From positions 109,173 through 173,172 of the forward strand of contig JALHPF010000008.1 in assembly GCA_022842595.1 (NCBI GenBank): DNA of 64,000 nucleotides, given 5' to 3'. A model generated the notes under the pieces. That model saw only the letters and a list, made by a program, of their open reading frames with translations, was not told where the DNA came from and did no database searches. Made by a program: the position numbers and the translations under genes. Below, in pieces: positions 36,136 through 44,262 of the stretch. The stretch's first letter is position 1; the number at the start of each line of letters is the position of its first letter. The DNA comes from Rubrivivax sp. Its GTDB lineage: Bacteria > Pseudomonadota > Gammaproteobacteria > Burkholderiales > Burkholderiaceae_C.

Positions 36136-37206
36136 ATGTCTTCGTCAACCACCCCCGTCGCCGGCCACTGGCCCGAAAGGCTGAAGGGCGCGCTGCCGGT
36201 GATCGTCGCCGCTGCCGCCTTCTGGGCCATCGCTTCGACGCTGTTGTATTTCCTCGTCCCAGGGCTCGAGACCTATCCGCGCTTGCTGGTGTTTCATGAA
36301 TGCGTCGGCCTGACGATGATGGCCAGTGTTCTGGTGCTGCTGCGCACGCGCCGTTTCGACGGCTTCAAGCCCGCGCTGCGCTGGCTGTTCATCGGCCTGA
36401 TCGCGATTCCCACGGGCTACTTCGTCGGGCACCAGTTCGCCTTCATCTTGCTGGGCGAGCCGATGCGCATGGTGGGCCACCAGCAGATCAGCCTGATCCC
36501 GATCCTCTTCACCGTGCTGGCGGGCGGTATCGCCCTGAATTACTTCGCGACGAGGGAGGCCCTTGCGAAGGAAGCGACAGCGCGTTCCGAGGCGCAGCGC
36601 CTGGCGGTCGAGGCCCAGCTTCGGCTGCTGCGGGCGCAGCTCGATCCACACATGCTCTTCAATTCGCTGGCCAATGTGCGTTCACTGGTGCGGGAGGACG
36701 TCAATCGCGCCGAGCTGATGATCGACCAGCTCATCGTGTACATGCGCAGCGCGCTGGCCGCCTCGCAGACAGAGTCCGTGGCGCTCGGCCGGGAGTTCGC
36801 GCAACTGCGTGCCTACCTGGACATCATGGCGCTGCGCATGGGCCCGCGCTTGAGCTATCGGCTCGAGTTGCCCGCCGAACTGGCGCGCACCGAGGTGCCA
36901 CCCATGCTGTTGCAGCCGCTGGTCGAGAACGCGATCAAGCACGGCCTGGAACCCAAGGTCGGCCGCGGAAGCATCGAGGTGGTGGCGCGCGCCATGCCCG
37001 CAGGCATCGAGATCCGCGTGAGTGACAGCGGCCTGGGCTTGCCCGCCGACGAGGACGACGGCCCCACCGCGCGCCCAGCCAACGCCAGCTATGGGCTGCA
37101 GCATGTGCGCGACCGCCTGCGCGTGCACTACGGCCCAGCGGCCCGTCTCAGCCTCGAACGTCGTGACCCCACCGGCGTATCCGCCGTGGTGTTCATCCCG
37201 ACCTGA
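36136..37206 (+). CDS. LytS/YehU-type membrane histidine kinase
   Basis: 356 residues. Four N-terminal transmembrane segments (about 17-38, 50-70, 80-105, 115-135), then a coiled coil and the His_kinase domain: AQLDPHMLFNSLANVRSLV has the phospho-acceptor His in the position of the usual NPHFLFN motif. The ATPase domain has VENAIKHGLEPK and DSGLGL. The start ATG at 36136 is placed where the hydrophobic N-terminus begins; the longer open frame runs back through the metallothionein gene. The LytTR regulator follows after 75 bp, so they form a two-component pair. Confidence 0.9.
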   Translation: MSSSTTPVAGHWPERLKGALPVIVAAAAFWAIASTLLYFLVPGLETYPRLLVFHECVGLTMMASVLVLLRTRRFDGFKPALRWLFIGLIAIPTGYFVGHQFAFILLGEPMRMVGHQQISLIPILFTVLAGGIALNYFATREALAKEATARSEAQRLAVEAQLRLLRAQLDPHMLFNSLANVRSLVREDVNRAELMIDQLIVYMRSALAASQTESVALGREFAQLRAYLDIMALRMGPRLSYRLELPAELARTEVPPMLLQPLVENAIKHGLEPKVGRGSIEVVARAMPAGIEIRVSDSGLGLPADEDDGPTARPANASYGLQHVRDRLRVHYGPAARLSLERRDPTGVSAVVFIPT

Positions 37207-37281
37207 TCCGTCGCACACTGCGAGCGCGCCGCGCATGCCACTCGTGACCGATTCCCTTCGTCGCACGCCGAGGAGACCTGC

Positions 37282-38088
37282 ATGACCCCGAGCCGCCCAC
37301 CGACTGCCGTCATCGCCGAGGACGAGCCCGTTCTCGCGCGCACGCTGACCCGCCTGCTGGAGCAGGTGTGGCCCGAACTCCAGGTCCTCGGCGTTGCCGA
37401 CGACGGACTGCGGGCGACCGAGTTGGCGCTGGAGTCGTTGCCCGATGTGATGTTCCTCGACATCAAGATGCCCGGCCGCACGGGGATCGAGGTGGCCGAG
37501 GTGGTTGCCGACGACTGGCCCGACGAGCGGGCCGAGCCGCTGTTCGTCTTCATCACGGCCTACGACAACTTCGCTGTCCCGGCGTTCGAGCGCGCAGCGG
37601 TCGACTACCTGCTCAAGCCCGCCACGGCCGAACGCCTGCAGCAAAGCGTGGAACGGCTGAAGTCGCGGCTGGCCGACCGCGCCGCGTCACCCCAGGCGGG
37701 AGACATGGCGGCGCTGATGCAGCGCATGCAGTCGATCGCCAGCCCAGAGGGTGATGAGCGCGAGCGCGTCAAGGTCATCCGAGCCGGCGTGGGCAACACC
37801 GTGCGGATGATCCCGGTCGCCGAGGTCGTCTGCTTCGAGGCCACCGAGAAGTACGTGAACGTCGTGACGCCGACTGGCGAGGCGTTGGTGCGCATGAGCC
37901 TGCGCGAGCTGATGGCGCGCATAGCCTCGAACGACTTCATCCAGGTGCATCGCAGCGTGATGGTCAATTCGACCGCCATCGTCAGCGCGACGCGCGACGA
38001 GAACGGGCACTACAGCCTGAGCGTGCGGGGGCTGCAAAGACCGCTGAAGGTCAGCCGCGCCTTCGGCCACCTGTTCCGCCCGATGTAG
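37282..38088 (+). CDS. LytTR-family response regulator
   Basis: 268 residues. Receiver domain with AEDEP, phospho-acceptor Asp in VMFLDIKMPG and the FITAYDNFAVPAFE...DYLLKPAT ending. The C-terminal LytTR DNA-binding domain has VVCFEATEKYVNVVT, FIQVHRSVMVNSTAI and RPLKVSRAF. Cognate partner of the upstream LytS-like kinase. LytTR proteins usually bind direct repeats, so the palindromes near the flanking genes need not be its sites. The stop is five bases from the end of the converging DUF3563 gene. Confidence 0.92.
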   Translation: MTPSRPPTAVIAEDEPVLARTLTRLLEQVWPELQVLGVADDGLRATELALESLPDVMFLDIKMPGRTGIEVAEVVADDWPDERAEPLFVFITAYDNFAVPAFERAAVDYLLKPATAERLQQSVERLKSRLADRAASPQAGDMAALMQRMQSIASPEGDERERVKVIRAGVGNTVRMIPVAEVVCFEATEKYVNVVTPTGEALVRMSLRELMARIASNDFIQVHRSVMVNSTAIVSATRDENGHYSLSVRGLQRPLKVSRAFGHLFRPM

Positions 38089-38092
38089 GCAG

Positions 38093-38233
38093 TCACGCGC
38101 GCGCTCGCTCGAGAGCCAGCAGGCGAACCTGAAGATCCTGGACATCCACCGCTTGTGCGAGGTATTGCTCCTCGATGCTGGGTGTGCGCCGCCAGGCAAG
38201 CAGATTCAGAAGGGTTCTCAGCAGCGTCTTCAT
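38093..38233 (-). CDS. Small DUF3563 family protein
   Basis: 46 residues: MKTLLRTLLNLLAWRR, then EEQYLAQAVDVQDLQVRLLALER and a short tail. The YLAQ-x-x-D-x-x-DL-x-x-R pattern is that of DUF3563, small proteins of about 50 residues common in Burkholderiales and of unknown function. A GGAG site lies eight bases before the ATG. The N-terminal helix is hydrophobic and basic and could touch a membrane; the C-terminal half is an amphipathic helix. The upstream palindrome at 38298-38316 is shared with the metallothionein-like gene. Confidence 0.8.
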   Translation of the reverse strand: MKTLLRTLLNLLAWRRTPSIEEQYLAQAVDVQDLQVRLLALERARA

Positions 38234-38297
38234 GGGTGGTCTCCGTCGCAAATGAAGTGCCGACAGCTTTGGCCGCAGGGCGGATCGCTTGTCGGCT

Positions 38298-38316
38298 CGA
38301 CGACGGGATGTCGTCG
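38298..38316. promoter_or_regulatory. Palindrome upstream of the DUF3563 gene
   Basis: Read on the minus strand it is CGACGAC-ATCCC-GTCGTCG, perfect seven-base arms. It lies 65 bp before the DUF3563 start, in the same orientation to that gene as the 35474-35492 site to the metallothionein-like gene. The GTGACGGTCATCG sequence just before it also resembles the flank of the other site. Nothing certain is visible in the rest of 38317-38668; short frames there lack starts. Confidence 0.55.
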
Positions 38317-38668
38317 ATGACCGTCACTCTCGCTGCCCGCTCTTGAAGCTGCAACCCGCATGCGACGAAGCGCCACGCGCCTTCCGCGAGCGGGTGAGGG
38401 CACCGACCCAATGGCGCGCTCCAGTCGTTGCAGGGCGGTGGATCTTCGAGCGGCCGGCTTGGCGCGATCACGCACTTCAACGGCGCCTGGTGGCGCACGC
38501 TCGCCGACCAGTCGGTCGGCAAGAACGACCGCTGCCGGACGGCAGAGCACCTGCTGTCGCAAGTCGCTGTCGCCGGCGGCGACGGAGACCGAAAGTGCAC
38601 GCACTGATTCACCGCATCGCATGGTGGACAGGCCTTCATCGACACCCTTGACCGCCACAGGATCCCCC

Positions 38669-39106
38669 ATGAACCGCATCGCTTCCACCGCTCTCGCGCT
38701 CGCCGTCCTGGCCGCCACCGCAGGCTGCATGTCGACGCCTACCAACCTGGATCTGTCGCTGACCCGGCCGACGGTCGACAACAAGTTCGTCGTCACGCTG
38801 TTGCCGCCAGTCAAGCCCGCGGCCATCAATCAGCTGCACAGCTGGCAGGTTCGGCTGGCCTCCCAGGCGGGCGTCCCGGTCGCGCATGCGCGCATCAAGG
38901 TCGACGGCGGCATGCCGCAGCACGGCCATGGCCTGCCGACGCGGCCCCAGGTGACACGGGAACTGGCCGACGGCACCTACGTGATCGAGGGCATGAAGTT
39001 CAGCATGACCGGCTGGTGGGAGATCAAGCTCGCCATCGCCAGCCCCGAAGGCATCGACCAGGTGACCTTCAACACCGTCGTGGCCGAGCCCGGCGCCAGC
39101 CGCTGA
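38669..39106 (+). CDS. FixH/YtkA-like lipoprotein
   Basis: 145 residues. Lipoprotein signal LALAVLAATAGC, lipid-anchored Cys near residue 20. The body resembles the FixH/YtkA-like beta-sandwich: NKFVVTLLPP, INQLHSWQVRLASQAGVPVAHARIKVDGGMPQHGHG and MTGWWEIKLAI. The H-x-W and MPQHGHG segments look like metal (copper) ligands. Such proteins often accompany copper handling or cytochrome maturation. The peroxidase gene follows after 32 bp, so the two probably form one operon exported to the periplasm. Confidence 0.85.
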   Translation: MNRIASTALALAVLAATAGCMSTPTNLDLSLTRPTVDNKFVVTLLPPVKPAAINQLHSWQVRLASQAGVPVAHARIKVDGGMPQHGHGLPTRPQVTRELADGTYVIEGMKFSMTGWWEIKLAIASPEGIDQVTFNTVVAEPGASR

Positions 39107-39138
39107 CGCGCCGCACAGCCATGGTCGAGGAGACGACG

Positions 39139-40455
39139 ATGCGCAGACTCATGAGTTCGGCCTGGCTGCTCGGCAGCGTCATGGCCGTGATGGCAGCGCT
39201 GGTGGTGACCCTGGCGCACGCGGGCCCCCAGTCCCTGGCCTCGACTGCACAAGGCTGGAGCAATGAAGAGCAGGCCGTGCTGGCTTCGCTCAGCTTGAAG
39301 CGCCTGCCGCCCGTGCCGGTCGATCCGTCGAATGCTGTCGAAGGGCTACCGGCCGCGGTCGACCTTGGCCGACGCCTCTTCGGCGACGCGCGCTTCAGCG
39401 CCAACGGCGCCGTGTCGTGCGCGAGCTGCCACGACCCGGGCAAGCAGTTCCAGGACGGGCTGCCCGTGAGCCAAGGCGTGGGAACAGGCTCGCGGCGTTC
39501 CATGCCCATCGTGGGCACCGGCTACAGCACCTGGCTGTTCTGGGACGGCCGCAAGGACAGCCTGTGGGCGCAGGCACTCGGGCCGCTCGAGGACGCGGCG
39601 GAGCAGGGCGGAAACCGCACGCGCCATGCGCACCTGCTCGCACAGAGCTACCGACAGGACTACGAGTCCCTCTTCGGCCCGATGCCGAAGCTCGATGGCC
39701 TGCCACAGGATGCCGGGCCGAATGGCGCTGCGGCCGAGAAGACGGCCTGGGCTGTCATGACCGCCCGTCAGCGTGAGGACGTTTCGCGGGTCTTCGCGAA
39801 CATGGGCAAGGCCATTGCCGCGTACGAGAAGTCGTTGGCGATCGAGCCCTCGCGACTGGATCGCTACGTCGATGGTGTGGTGGCCGGTCGTGCGGCAGAC
39901 CCGGGTGTGCTGCAGCCCGGTGAGATCAGGGGCCTGCGGCTGTTCATCGGCAAGGCGCAGTGCGTCACGTGCCACAACGGGCCACTGCTCACCGACCAGC
40001 AGTTCCACAACACCGGCGTGCCGCCGCGCGATCCCGCGCGCCCCGATCGTGGTCGTGCCGACGCGACGGCCAGGGTCCGCAACGACGAGTTCAATTGCCT
40101 GGGACCGTTCAGCGATGCGCGGCCGTTGCAGTGCCAGGAGCTTCGGTTCATGGTGGACGACGACCAGGCCCTGGTCGGTGCGTTCAAGACACCCGGTCTG
40201 CGCGGCGTGGCGCAACGTGCGCCCCACATGCATGCCGGGCAACTGTCCACGCTGGAGCAGGTCGTGCGGCACTATGTCGCCGCGCCACATGCCGCCGTCG
40301 GTCATTCGGAGCTGACGCACCGGCATGCAGGTGGCGGCGCCGCCAAACATGCGGAGCGCGTACCCATCGAGCTGACCGATGCAGAAGTTGCTGACCTGGT
40401 GCGTTTCCTCGGAACCTTGAGTGAAGAACGGGCGACGGTCTCGGCTGCCCGTTGA
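39139..40455 (+). CDS. Di-heme cytochrome c peroxidase family protein (MauG/CcpA)
   Basis: 438 residues. Signal peptide about 1-28. Two c-type heme sites: C94-A-S-C97-H98 and C275-V-T-C278-H279. The segments around LGRRLFGDARFSANGAVSC, FWDGRKDSLWAQALGPLED, GLRLFIGKAQCVTCHNGP and FKTPGLRGVAQRAPHMHAG are typical of the MauG/CcpA group. These periplasmic enzymes reduce peroxide or carry out long-range oxidations. A GAGGAG site lies seven bases before the ATG at 39139, preferred over the ATG at 39121. Operon with the FixH-like lipoprotein. The heme-b type ligands cannot be decided here. Confidence 0.9.
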   Translation: MRRLMSSAWLLGSVMAVMAALVVTLAHAGPQSLASTAQGWSNEEQAVLASLSLKRLPPVPVDPSNAVEGLPAAVDLGRRLFGDARFSANGAVSCASCHDPGKQFQDGLPVSQGVGTGSRRSMPIVGTGYSTWLFWDGRKDSLWAQALGPLEDAAEQGGNRTRHAHLLAQSYRQDYESLFGPMPKLDGLPQDAGPNGAAAEKTAWAVMTARQREDVSRVFANMGKAIAAYEKSLAIEPSRLDRYVDGVVAGRAADPGVLQPGEIRGLRLFIGKAQCVTCHNGPLLTDQQFHNTGVPPRDPARPDRGRADATARVRNDEFNCLGPFSDARPLQCQELRFMVDDDQALVGAFKTPGLRGVAQRAPHMHAGQLSTLEQVVRHYVAAPHAAVGHSELTHRHAGGGAAKHAERVPIELTDAEVADLVRFLGTLSEERATVSAAR

Positions 40456-40486
40456 TGGCCTGCACCTGGAGTTCTTCCGACGCACG

Positions 40487-40755
40487 TCAAGCTCGGCTGG
40501 AAGCCCCGACGTCAAGCCTCGCTGTCGTGGTTGGCGCCGGATGGGCGAGGACCCACTCGACGACCCACAGGTCCGCGATGAGCCCGCACGCCAAGGTCAC
40601 GCGGCCCAGCACAACATGCAGCGCGGGCCGGTGGTCCCGCAGGCCACCGTCGAACTGGAGCACGCCCGCCAACCAGGCGGCGGGACGAACCTCAGCGCGA
40701 CCAGCCACGCCGGCAGCGGCAGGCCAGCGATGTGACCCGCGGCGGAGCGTCTCAT
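40487..40755 (-). pseudogene. Possible frameshifted small membrane protein gene
   Basis: An ATG at 40755 overlaps the stop of the DUF2798 gene (ATGA). It reads MRRSAAGHIAGLPLPAWLVA, then becomes unlikely. From about 40687 the -1/+2 frame reads AAWLAGVLQFDGGLRDHRPA, then LGRVTLACGLIADLWVVEWV. Joined, this would be a short hydrophobic protein with a frameshift. The family is not recognised. It could also be chance. Confidence 0.25.
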
Positions 40756-40979
40756 GCTTCGGCCACCAGCTTGTTCACGGCGCGTCGTGCCAGCGGCGCG
40801 GCCAGCAAGACCGCCGGGAAGGCAATCGGCCATGCCAGCAGCCAGGCACCGGCCCAGCTGGCGACGAAGCCAGGGTCCAGGCCGATGGCACGCCAGGTCG
40901 CCAGGCCCGACACCAGCAGGGACATCATTCCCGACAGCAACAGGCCAAACAGCATCGGCGCGAGTTTCTTGGGCAGCAT
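40752..40979 (-). CDS. DUF2798 small membrane protein
   Basis: 75 residues from the ATG at 40979, which has an AAGGAG site seven bases upstream. Two hydrophobic helices: MLFGLLLSGMMSLLVSGLA and WAGAWLLAWPIAFPAVLLAA, ending in PLARRAV. The LLLSGMMSLLVSG segment and the two-helix layout are those of DUF2798, of unknown function and often next to oxidoreductase genes. Third gene of a MerR-facing operon after DUF2938 and flavodoxin. An upstream in-frame ATG at 41006 would overlap the flavodoxin stop and lacks support. Confidence 0.85.
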   Translation of the reverse strand: MLPKKLAPMLFGLLLSGMMSLLVSGLATWRAIGLDPGFVASWAGAWLLAWPIAFPAVLLAAPLARRAVNKLVAEA

Positions 40980-41006
40980 GAGGGACTCCTTGGAAGTGGT
41001 TGCCAT

Positions 41007-41576
41007 TCAGGCGGGAATGGCAACGCGTTCCAGGGTTTCGGCGAAGTGCCGCCCGAACATGCGCGCGGTCTTCAGGTCGCCGGGCACGAAGGCATCGGCC
41101 GGCGAGCCGTGGCCGGCCTGCGCCATCAGGCCCGACCAGGAGCCGAGGCGGTTGGCGGCCTCGTCGTAGGGCACCCCGGTGTGCTGTTCGGGCAGGATGG
41201 GGTTGCCGACCCAGACCATCCCGTGCTGCATGCCGAAGACGAACATCGACATCAGCGTCGACTGCTTGTCGCCGGCAGGCAGCGACGACACGGTGAAGCC
41301 CGCAGCGAGCTTGCCCTTCAGGCCTTGCGCGCGCCACAGCCGCCCGGTGGCGTCCATGAAGGCCTTGAACGGCGCGGAGACGCCGCCCAGGTAAGTGGGC
41401 GAGCCCAGAATGAGCCCGTCGTAGGGCAGCAGGCGATCGCTGTCGCGGACCAGGTCTTCGGCCTTGATCAGGTCGACTTCCGCGGTCGCGGTGCTGCGCA
41501 CGCCCTGGGCGATCTGGCGGGCGATGTGCTCGGTATGTCCGTGGGCGCTGTGATAAACGATGGCAAGTTGGTTCAT
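41007..41576 (-). CDS. WrbA-like flavodoxin family NAD(P)H:quinone oxidoreductase
   Basis: 189 residues. The FMN phosphate loop is YHSAHGHTEHIAR, then DGLILGSPTYLGGVSAPFKAFMDATG and the KLAAGFTVSSL strand, as in WrbA/flavodoxin_2 proteins. They carry out two-electron quinone reduction and lower oxidative stress. It sits between DUF2938 and DUF2798 in one operon, facing a MerR regulator, consistent with redox- or quinone-induced expression. The start ATG at 41576 is where similarity begins; an extended frame upstream overlaps DUF2938. Confidence 0.9.
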   Translation of the reverse strand: MNQLAIVYHSAHGHTEHIARQIAQGVRSTATAEVDLIKAEDLVRDSDRLLPYDGLILGSPTYLGGVSAPFKAFMDATGRLWRAQGLKGKLAAGFTVSSLPAGDKQSTLMSMFVFGMQHGMVWVGNPILPEQHTGVPYDEAANRLGSWSGLMAQAGHGSPADAFVPGDLKTARMFGRHFAETLERVAIPA

Positions 41577-41617
41577 GGTGGCAATCGAAGTGAGGTGGGC
41601 GTCGGATCGACTCGGGA

Positions 41618-42112
41618 TCAAGCCGTCAGGCGCGACAAGACAGCCGCGCTGAGATACAGGCCCAGGCCGAACACGGCGTGGTTGACCAGGCTGCGCAAGC
41701 TGTTCTTCAGCGGCGCGGGGGTCCGTGACGATGCGAAGCCAGCACCCATCGCCGGCTGCAGCACCAACAGCGGTGCTGCAGCCGTGGCCAGGCCCCAGGC
41801 CAGTGCCGGCAGGACGGCAGGGTCGTCCAGCCAGGACACGCCTTGCAGGGCCACCAGCAGGCCGGCGAACACGATGCCGACGGCGTAGTGCGTCAGCCAG
41901 CCGAGGCCGACCTCGCCCGCGACGGGGCTCGCGCGCCGGATGGCCTGGTGCACAACCTGGCCTTGGAACAGGTGGCCGACCCAGCGGCCCAGCAGCGCGA
42001 AGTCCATGGTCGGCACACCGCTGCGCTTGAGCACCAGCAGCCAGAGGTCCATCACGGCGGTCGCACCGATACCGACGGCGACGGCCTGGGGAAGTACGGA
42101 AAGTGGTGCCAT
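41618..42112 (-). CDS. DUF2938 membrane protein
   Basis: 164 residues with four hydrophobic segments. The N-terminus GIGATAVMDLWLLVLKRSGVP and the HYAVGIVFAGLLVALQG and PLLVLQPAMGAGFA blocks fit DUF2938, inner-membrane proteins of unknown function. First gene of a three-gene operon (DUF2938, flavodoxin, DUF2798). The promoter region is shared with the divergent MerR gene and carries an 18-bp palindrome. Confidence 0.9.
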   Translation of the reverse strand: MAPLSVLPQAVAVGIGATAVMDLWLLVLKRSGVPTMDFALLGRWVGHLFQGQVVHQAIRRASPVAGEVGLGWLTHYAVGIVFAGLLVALQGVSWLDDPAVLPALAWGLATAAAPLLVLQPAMGAGFASSRTPAPLKNSLRSLVNHAVFGLGLYLSAAVLSRLTA

Positions 42113-42159
42113 CGAGTGCTCCCTGGGTGTTGACGAATCGTGAAAGTGAGGTCAGCATA

Positions 42160-42177
42160 AAAGTTGAAGTCAACTTT
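42160..42177. promoter_or_regulatory. MerR-type operator palindrome
   Basis: AAAGTTGA-AG-TCAACTTT is a perfect 8-2-8 palindrome. It lies between the divergent MerR and DUF2938 starts (22 and 47 bp away). MerR-family activators bind such dyads inside promoters with long spacers. Binding is inferred from position and symmetry. Confidence 0.75.
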
Positions 42178-42199
42178 AAGTCAAGGACATTGGGCAATC

Positions 42200-42619
42200 A
42201 TGGACATTGCGGAAGTCGCCCGGCGCACCGGCATCGCCGCGTCGGCATTGCGCTACTACGAGCGGCGCGGCCTCATCGCGTCGGTGGGCCCGGCGGGCAC
42301 ACGGCGCCGCTTCGCACCGGGCGTGCTGGACCAGCTTGCCCTGGTTGCGCTGGGGCAGGCGGCCGGGCTCTCGCTCGACGAGATCCAGTCGATGCTTTCG
42401 CCGCAGGGCGGGCCGAACATCGACCGCCAGTTGCTCGCGGCCAAGGCCGACGCGATCGACACCCAGGTCAGGCAGCTGCGCGCCATGAGTCGCGGGCTGC
42501 GGCATGCGGCGGCCTGCCCGGCGCCGAGCCATGCGCAATGCCCGACGTTCCAGAAGCTGCTCAAGGCGGCCGCGGCGGGTGCGCTGGCTGGAAGGCGGGG
42601 CGACGGGGGCCGATCCTGA
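42200..42619 (+). CDS. MerR family transcriptional regulator
   Basis: 139 residues. N-terminal winged helix: MDIAEVARRTGIAASALRYYERRGLI, then the wing and the dimerising coiled coil. The C-terminus has two Cys, in AAACPAPSHAQCPTF, similar in place to the Cys cluster of SoxR/redox- or metal-sensing MerR proteins but not the SoxR CxxCxxxxxC pattern. Predicted to activate the divergent DUF2938-flavodoxin-DUF2798 operon and itself through the palindrome. The inducer is perhaps a quinone, aldehyde or oxidant. Confidence 0.92.
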   Translation: MDIAEVARRTGIAASALRYYERRGLIASVGPAGTRRRFAPGVLDQLALVALGQAAGLSLDEIQSMLSPQGGPNIDRQLLAAKADAIDTQVRQLRAMSRGLRHAAACPAPSHAQCPTFQKLLKAAAAGALAGRRGDGGRS

Positions 42620-42788
42620 ACCCGGGAGCGCCGCCAGCTTCACACCTCGACGAGTACCTCAAGCAGACGTGCTTCCTGCGACGAACTGCAGTCGGTTTGC
42701 ACACCCAGCCTGCGCTTCATCGCAAGCCGCTTTGTTCCATCGCAGTCGGGCTCGACACTGAACGTCACTCAACGATCAGGCGCACGAC

Positions 42789-43823
42789 ATGACCTACCTT
42801 CACCGGCATATCCTGGCCTCGCTGGCCTCGCTGGCCTCGCTGGCCACCTTTCTCTTCGCAGCGAACGCGCACGCCTACGAGGCCGGCTGGATGCAGATCC
42901 AGGCTGCTGGCGCGACAGCGGATGTACCCACGACGACGGTGGCGCTGTACTACCCGACGATGGCCGCTCCGCGAGCCATCCCGATGGGACCGTTCACGCT
43001 CGAGGTCGCCATCGGTGCCAAACCCGTCGACAAGGTCAAGGCGCTGATCCTGCTCAGTCACGGCATCGGTGGCAGCGAACTGGGGCACAGCATCCTGGCG
43101 CAAGCCCTTGCCCGGAACGGCTATCTGGTGGCCGCACTTCGCCATCCCGGCGACAACTGGCAGGACCGGTCCCTGATCGAGAAGAGCCCCGAGCGCTACT
43201 TCGACGAAAGGCCGCGGCAAGCTTCGCGGGTCATCGATACGCTCCTGGCCGACCTGGCCTGGAAGGATCGGATCGCGACCGACGGTCAAGGGCCACGGGT
43301 CGGTGCCCTCGGACACTCGGCCGGCGGCTACACGGTGCTGGCGCTGGCGGGCGCCAGGCCGGACCTGGCGCGGATGCAAAAGCACTGCCTGGACCAGGCA
43401 TCCGAAGACCCGATCTTCTGCAGCATTGGCCGCTCAGCGGGTGCAATGCCGCAACAGCTTGCGCCATCGCCCACCCTCAAGGACGAACGCGTTCGGGCCA
43501 TCGTCGCGATGGCCCCGACGGGTGTGCTGCTCACAGGCGAGTCGCTCGCCTCGGTGCGCGCGGCGACCATGGTCTACGAGGCCGAGCTCGATCGTTTCCT
43601 GGTGCCGCGATTTCATGTCCAGTGGGTGGCCCGCAACCTCCCTGCACCGAACCTGCGTCGGGTGCCCAATGCCTGGCACTTCGCCTTCATGAACACACCC
43701 GGCATGCCCATCCCCAGCCCGGACGGCGATGTCGCCGCGAACCCACCGGGTTTTGATCGCGCTGCGTTCCTGAACCAGCTCGCCATCGAGCTCACGGCCT
43801 TCTTCGACAGAGCCTTTCCTTAG
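42789..43823 (+). CDS. Secreted alpha/beta hydrolase (dienelactone/PAF-acetylhydrolase-like)
   Basis: 344 residues. Signal peptide about 1-29, in which Ser-Leu-Ala is encoded by three perfect copies of CTGGCCTCG (42813-42839). The hydrolase core: ALILLSHGIGGSELGH (oxyanion region), nucleophile S177 in GALGHSAGGYT, acid candidates in VYEAELD, and His in PNAWHFAF. The family covers esterases and lipases active on short or platelet-activating-factor-like esters. Exported, probably periplasmic. Stands alone between the MerR gene and a decayed region. Confidence 0.88.
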   Translation: MTYLHRHILASLASLASLATFLFAANAHAYEAGWMQIQAAGATADVPTTTVALYYPTMAAPRAIPMGPFTLEVAIGAKPVDKVKALILLSHGIGGSELGHSILAQALARNGYLVAALRHPGDNWQDRSLIEKSPERYFDERPRQASRVIDTLLADLAWKDRIATDGQGPRVGALGHSAGGYTVLALAGARPDLARMQKHCLDQASEDPIFCSIGRSAGAMPQQLAPSPTLKDERVRAIVAMAPTGVLLTGESLASVRAATMVYEAELDRFLVPRFHVQWVARNLPAPNLRRVPNAWHFAFMNTPGMPIPSPDGDVAANPPGFDRAAFLNQLAIELTAFFDRAFP

Positions 43824-43981
43824 CAGGCTACTCCGTGCAGGCGAGGCTGGGCAGTGTTCAGAAATGACAGGCGGGCAGCGCAGCATATCTTCCACCGGTT
43901 GTCTGTCGTTCGCTCGGACAAACCTGCTGCCGACACTCATCCGCCTGGGCAAGCTGCCCACCCAAGAGGGCCCTGACCAGG

Positions 43982-44165
43982 GTCAGCCGCTTGGGCCTCG
44001 TGCTCGCCGAAGCGCTGACGCTGACGAAGATCAAGCTGCTCGACGTGGTGCTGTAAGGCCCGGCTTCGGCAACCAAGGACGAAGGTGGCTTCGACGCCGA
44101 CGTGGCGCTGTGCACTGGCGGACTGCGGCTGCTGATTCCCGGGCTGGTCGCCGCGCTTGGGGGGC
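43982..44165 (+). pseudogene. rdgC C-terminal remnant
   Basis: One frame reads VSRLGLVLAEALTLTKIKLL, DVVL, a TAA stop, GPASATKDEGG, FDADVALCTGGLRLLIPGLV and AALGG. This follows the end of the recombination-associated protein RdgC: K-R-V-x-x-L-G-L, L-x-x-L-x-L-x-x-L-x-x-LD, FDADFALMTGEL and LV-x-x-L-GG. A glutamate codon would have become TAA. The rest of the gene (about 240 residues) is not found upstream. A relic of a duplicate or displaced rdgC. Confidence 0.65.
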
Positions 44166-44262
44166 GTGCAGGAATGTGCCGTCGCCGTCGCCCTGTCAAC
44201 GCTGCGCCGCGGGCGCGGCGGCCGACGAAGCCGCACCCTGGGACACCGCGTCGGCCTGAGAG

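Noticed and set aside
38010..38645. A 211-codon minus-strand frame over the DUF3563 locus
   Set aside because: It lacks a ribosome site and any domain, and overlaps the end of the LytTR gene and the better supported DUF3563 gene.
40452..41888. A 478-codon plus-strand frame over the DUF2798-flavodoxin-DUF2938 operon
   Set aside because: Antisense shadow; the minus-strand genes have family motifs and an ordered operon.
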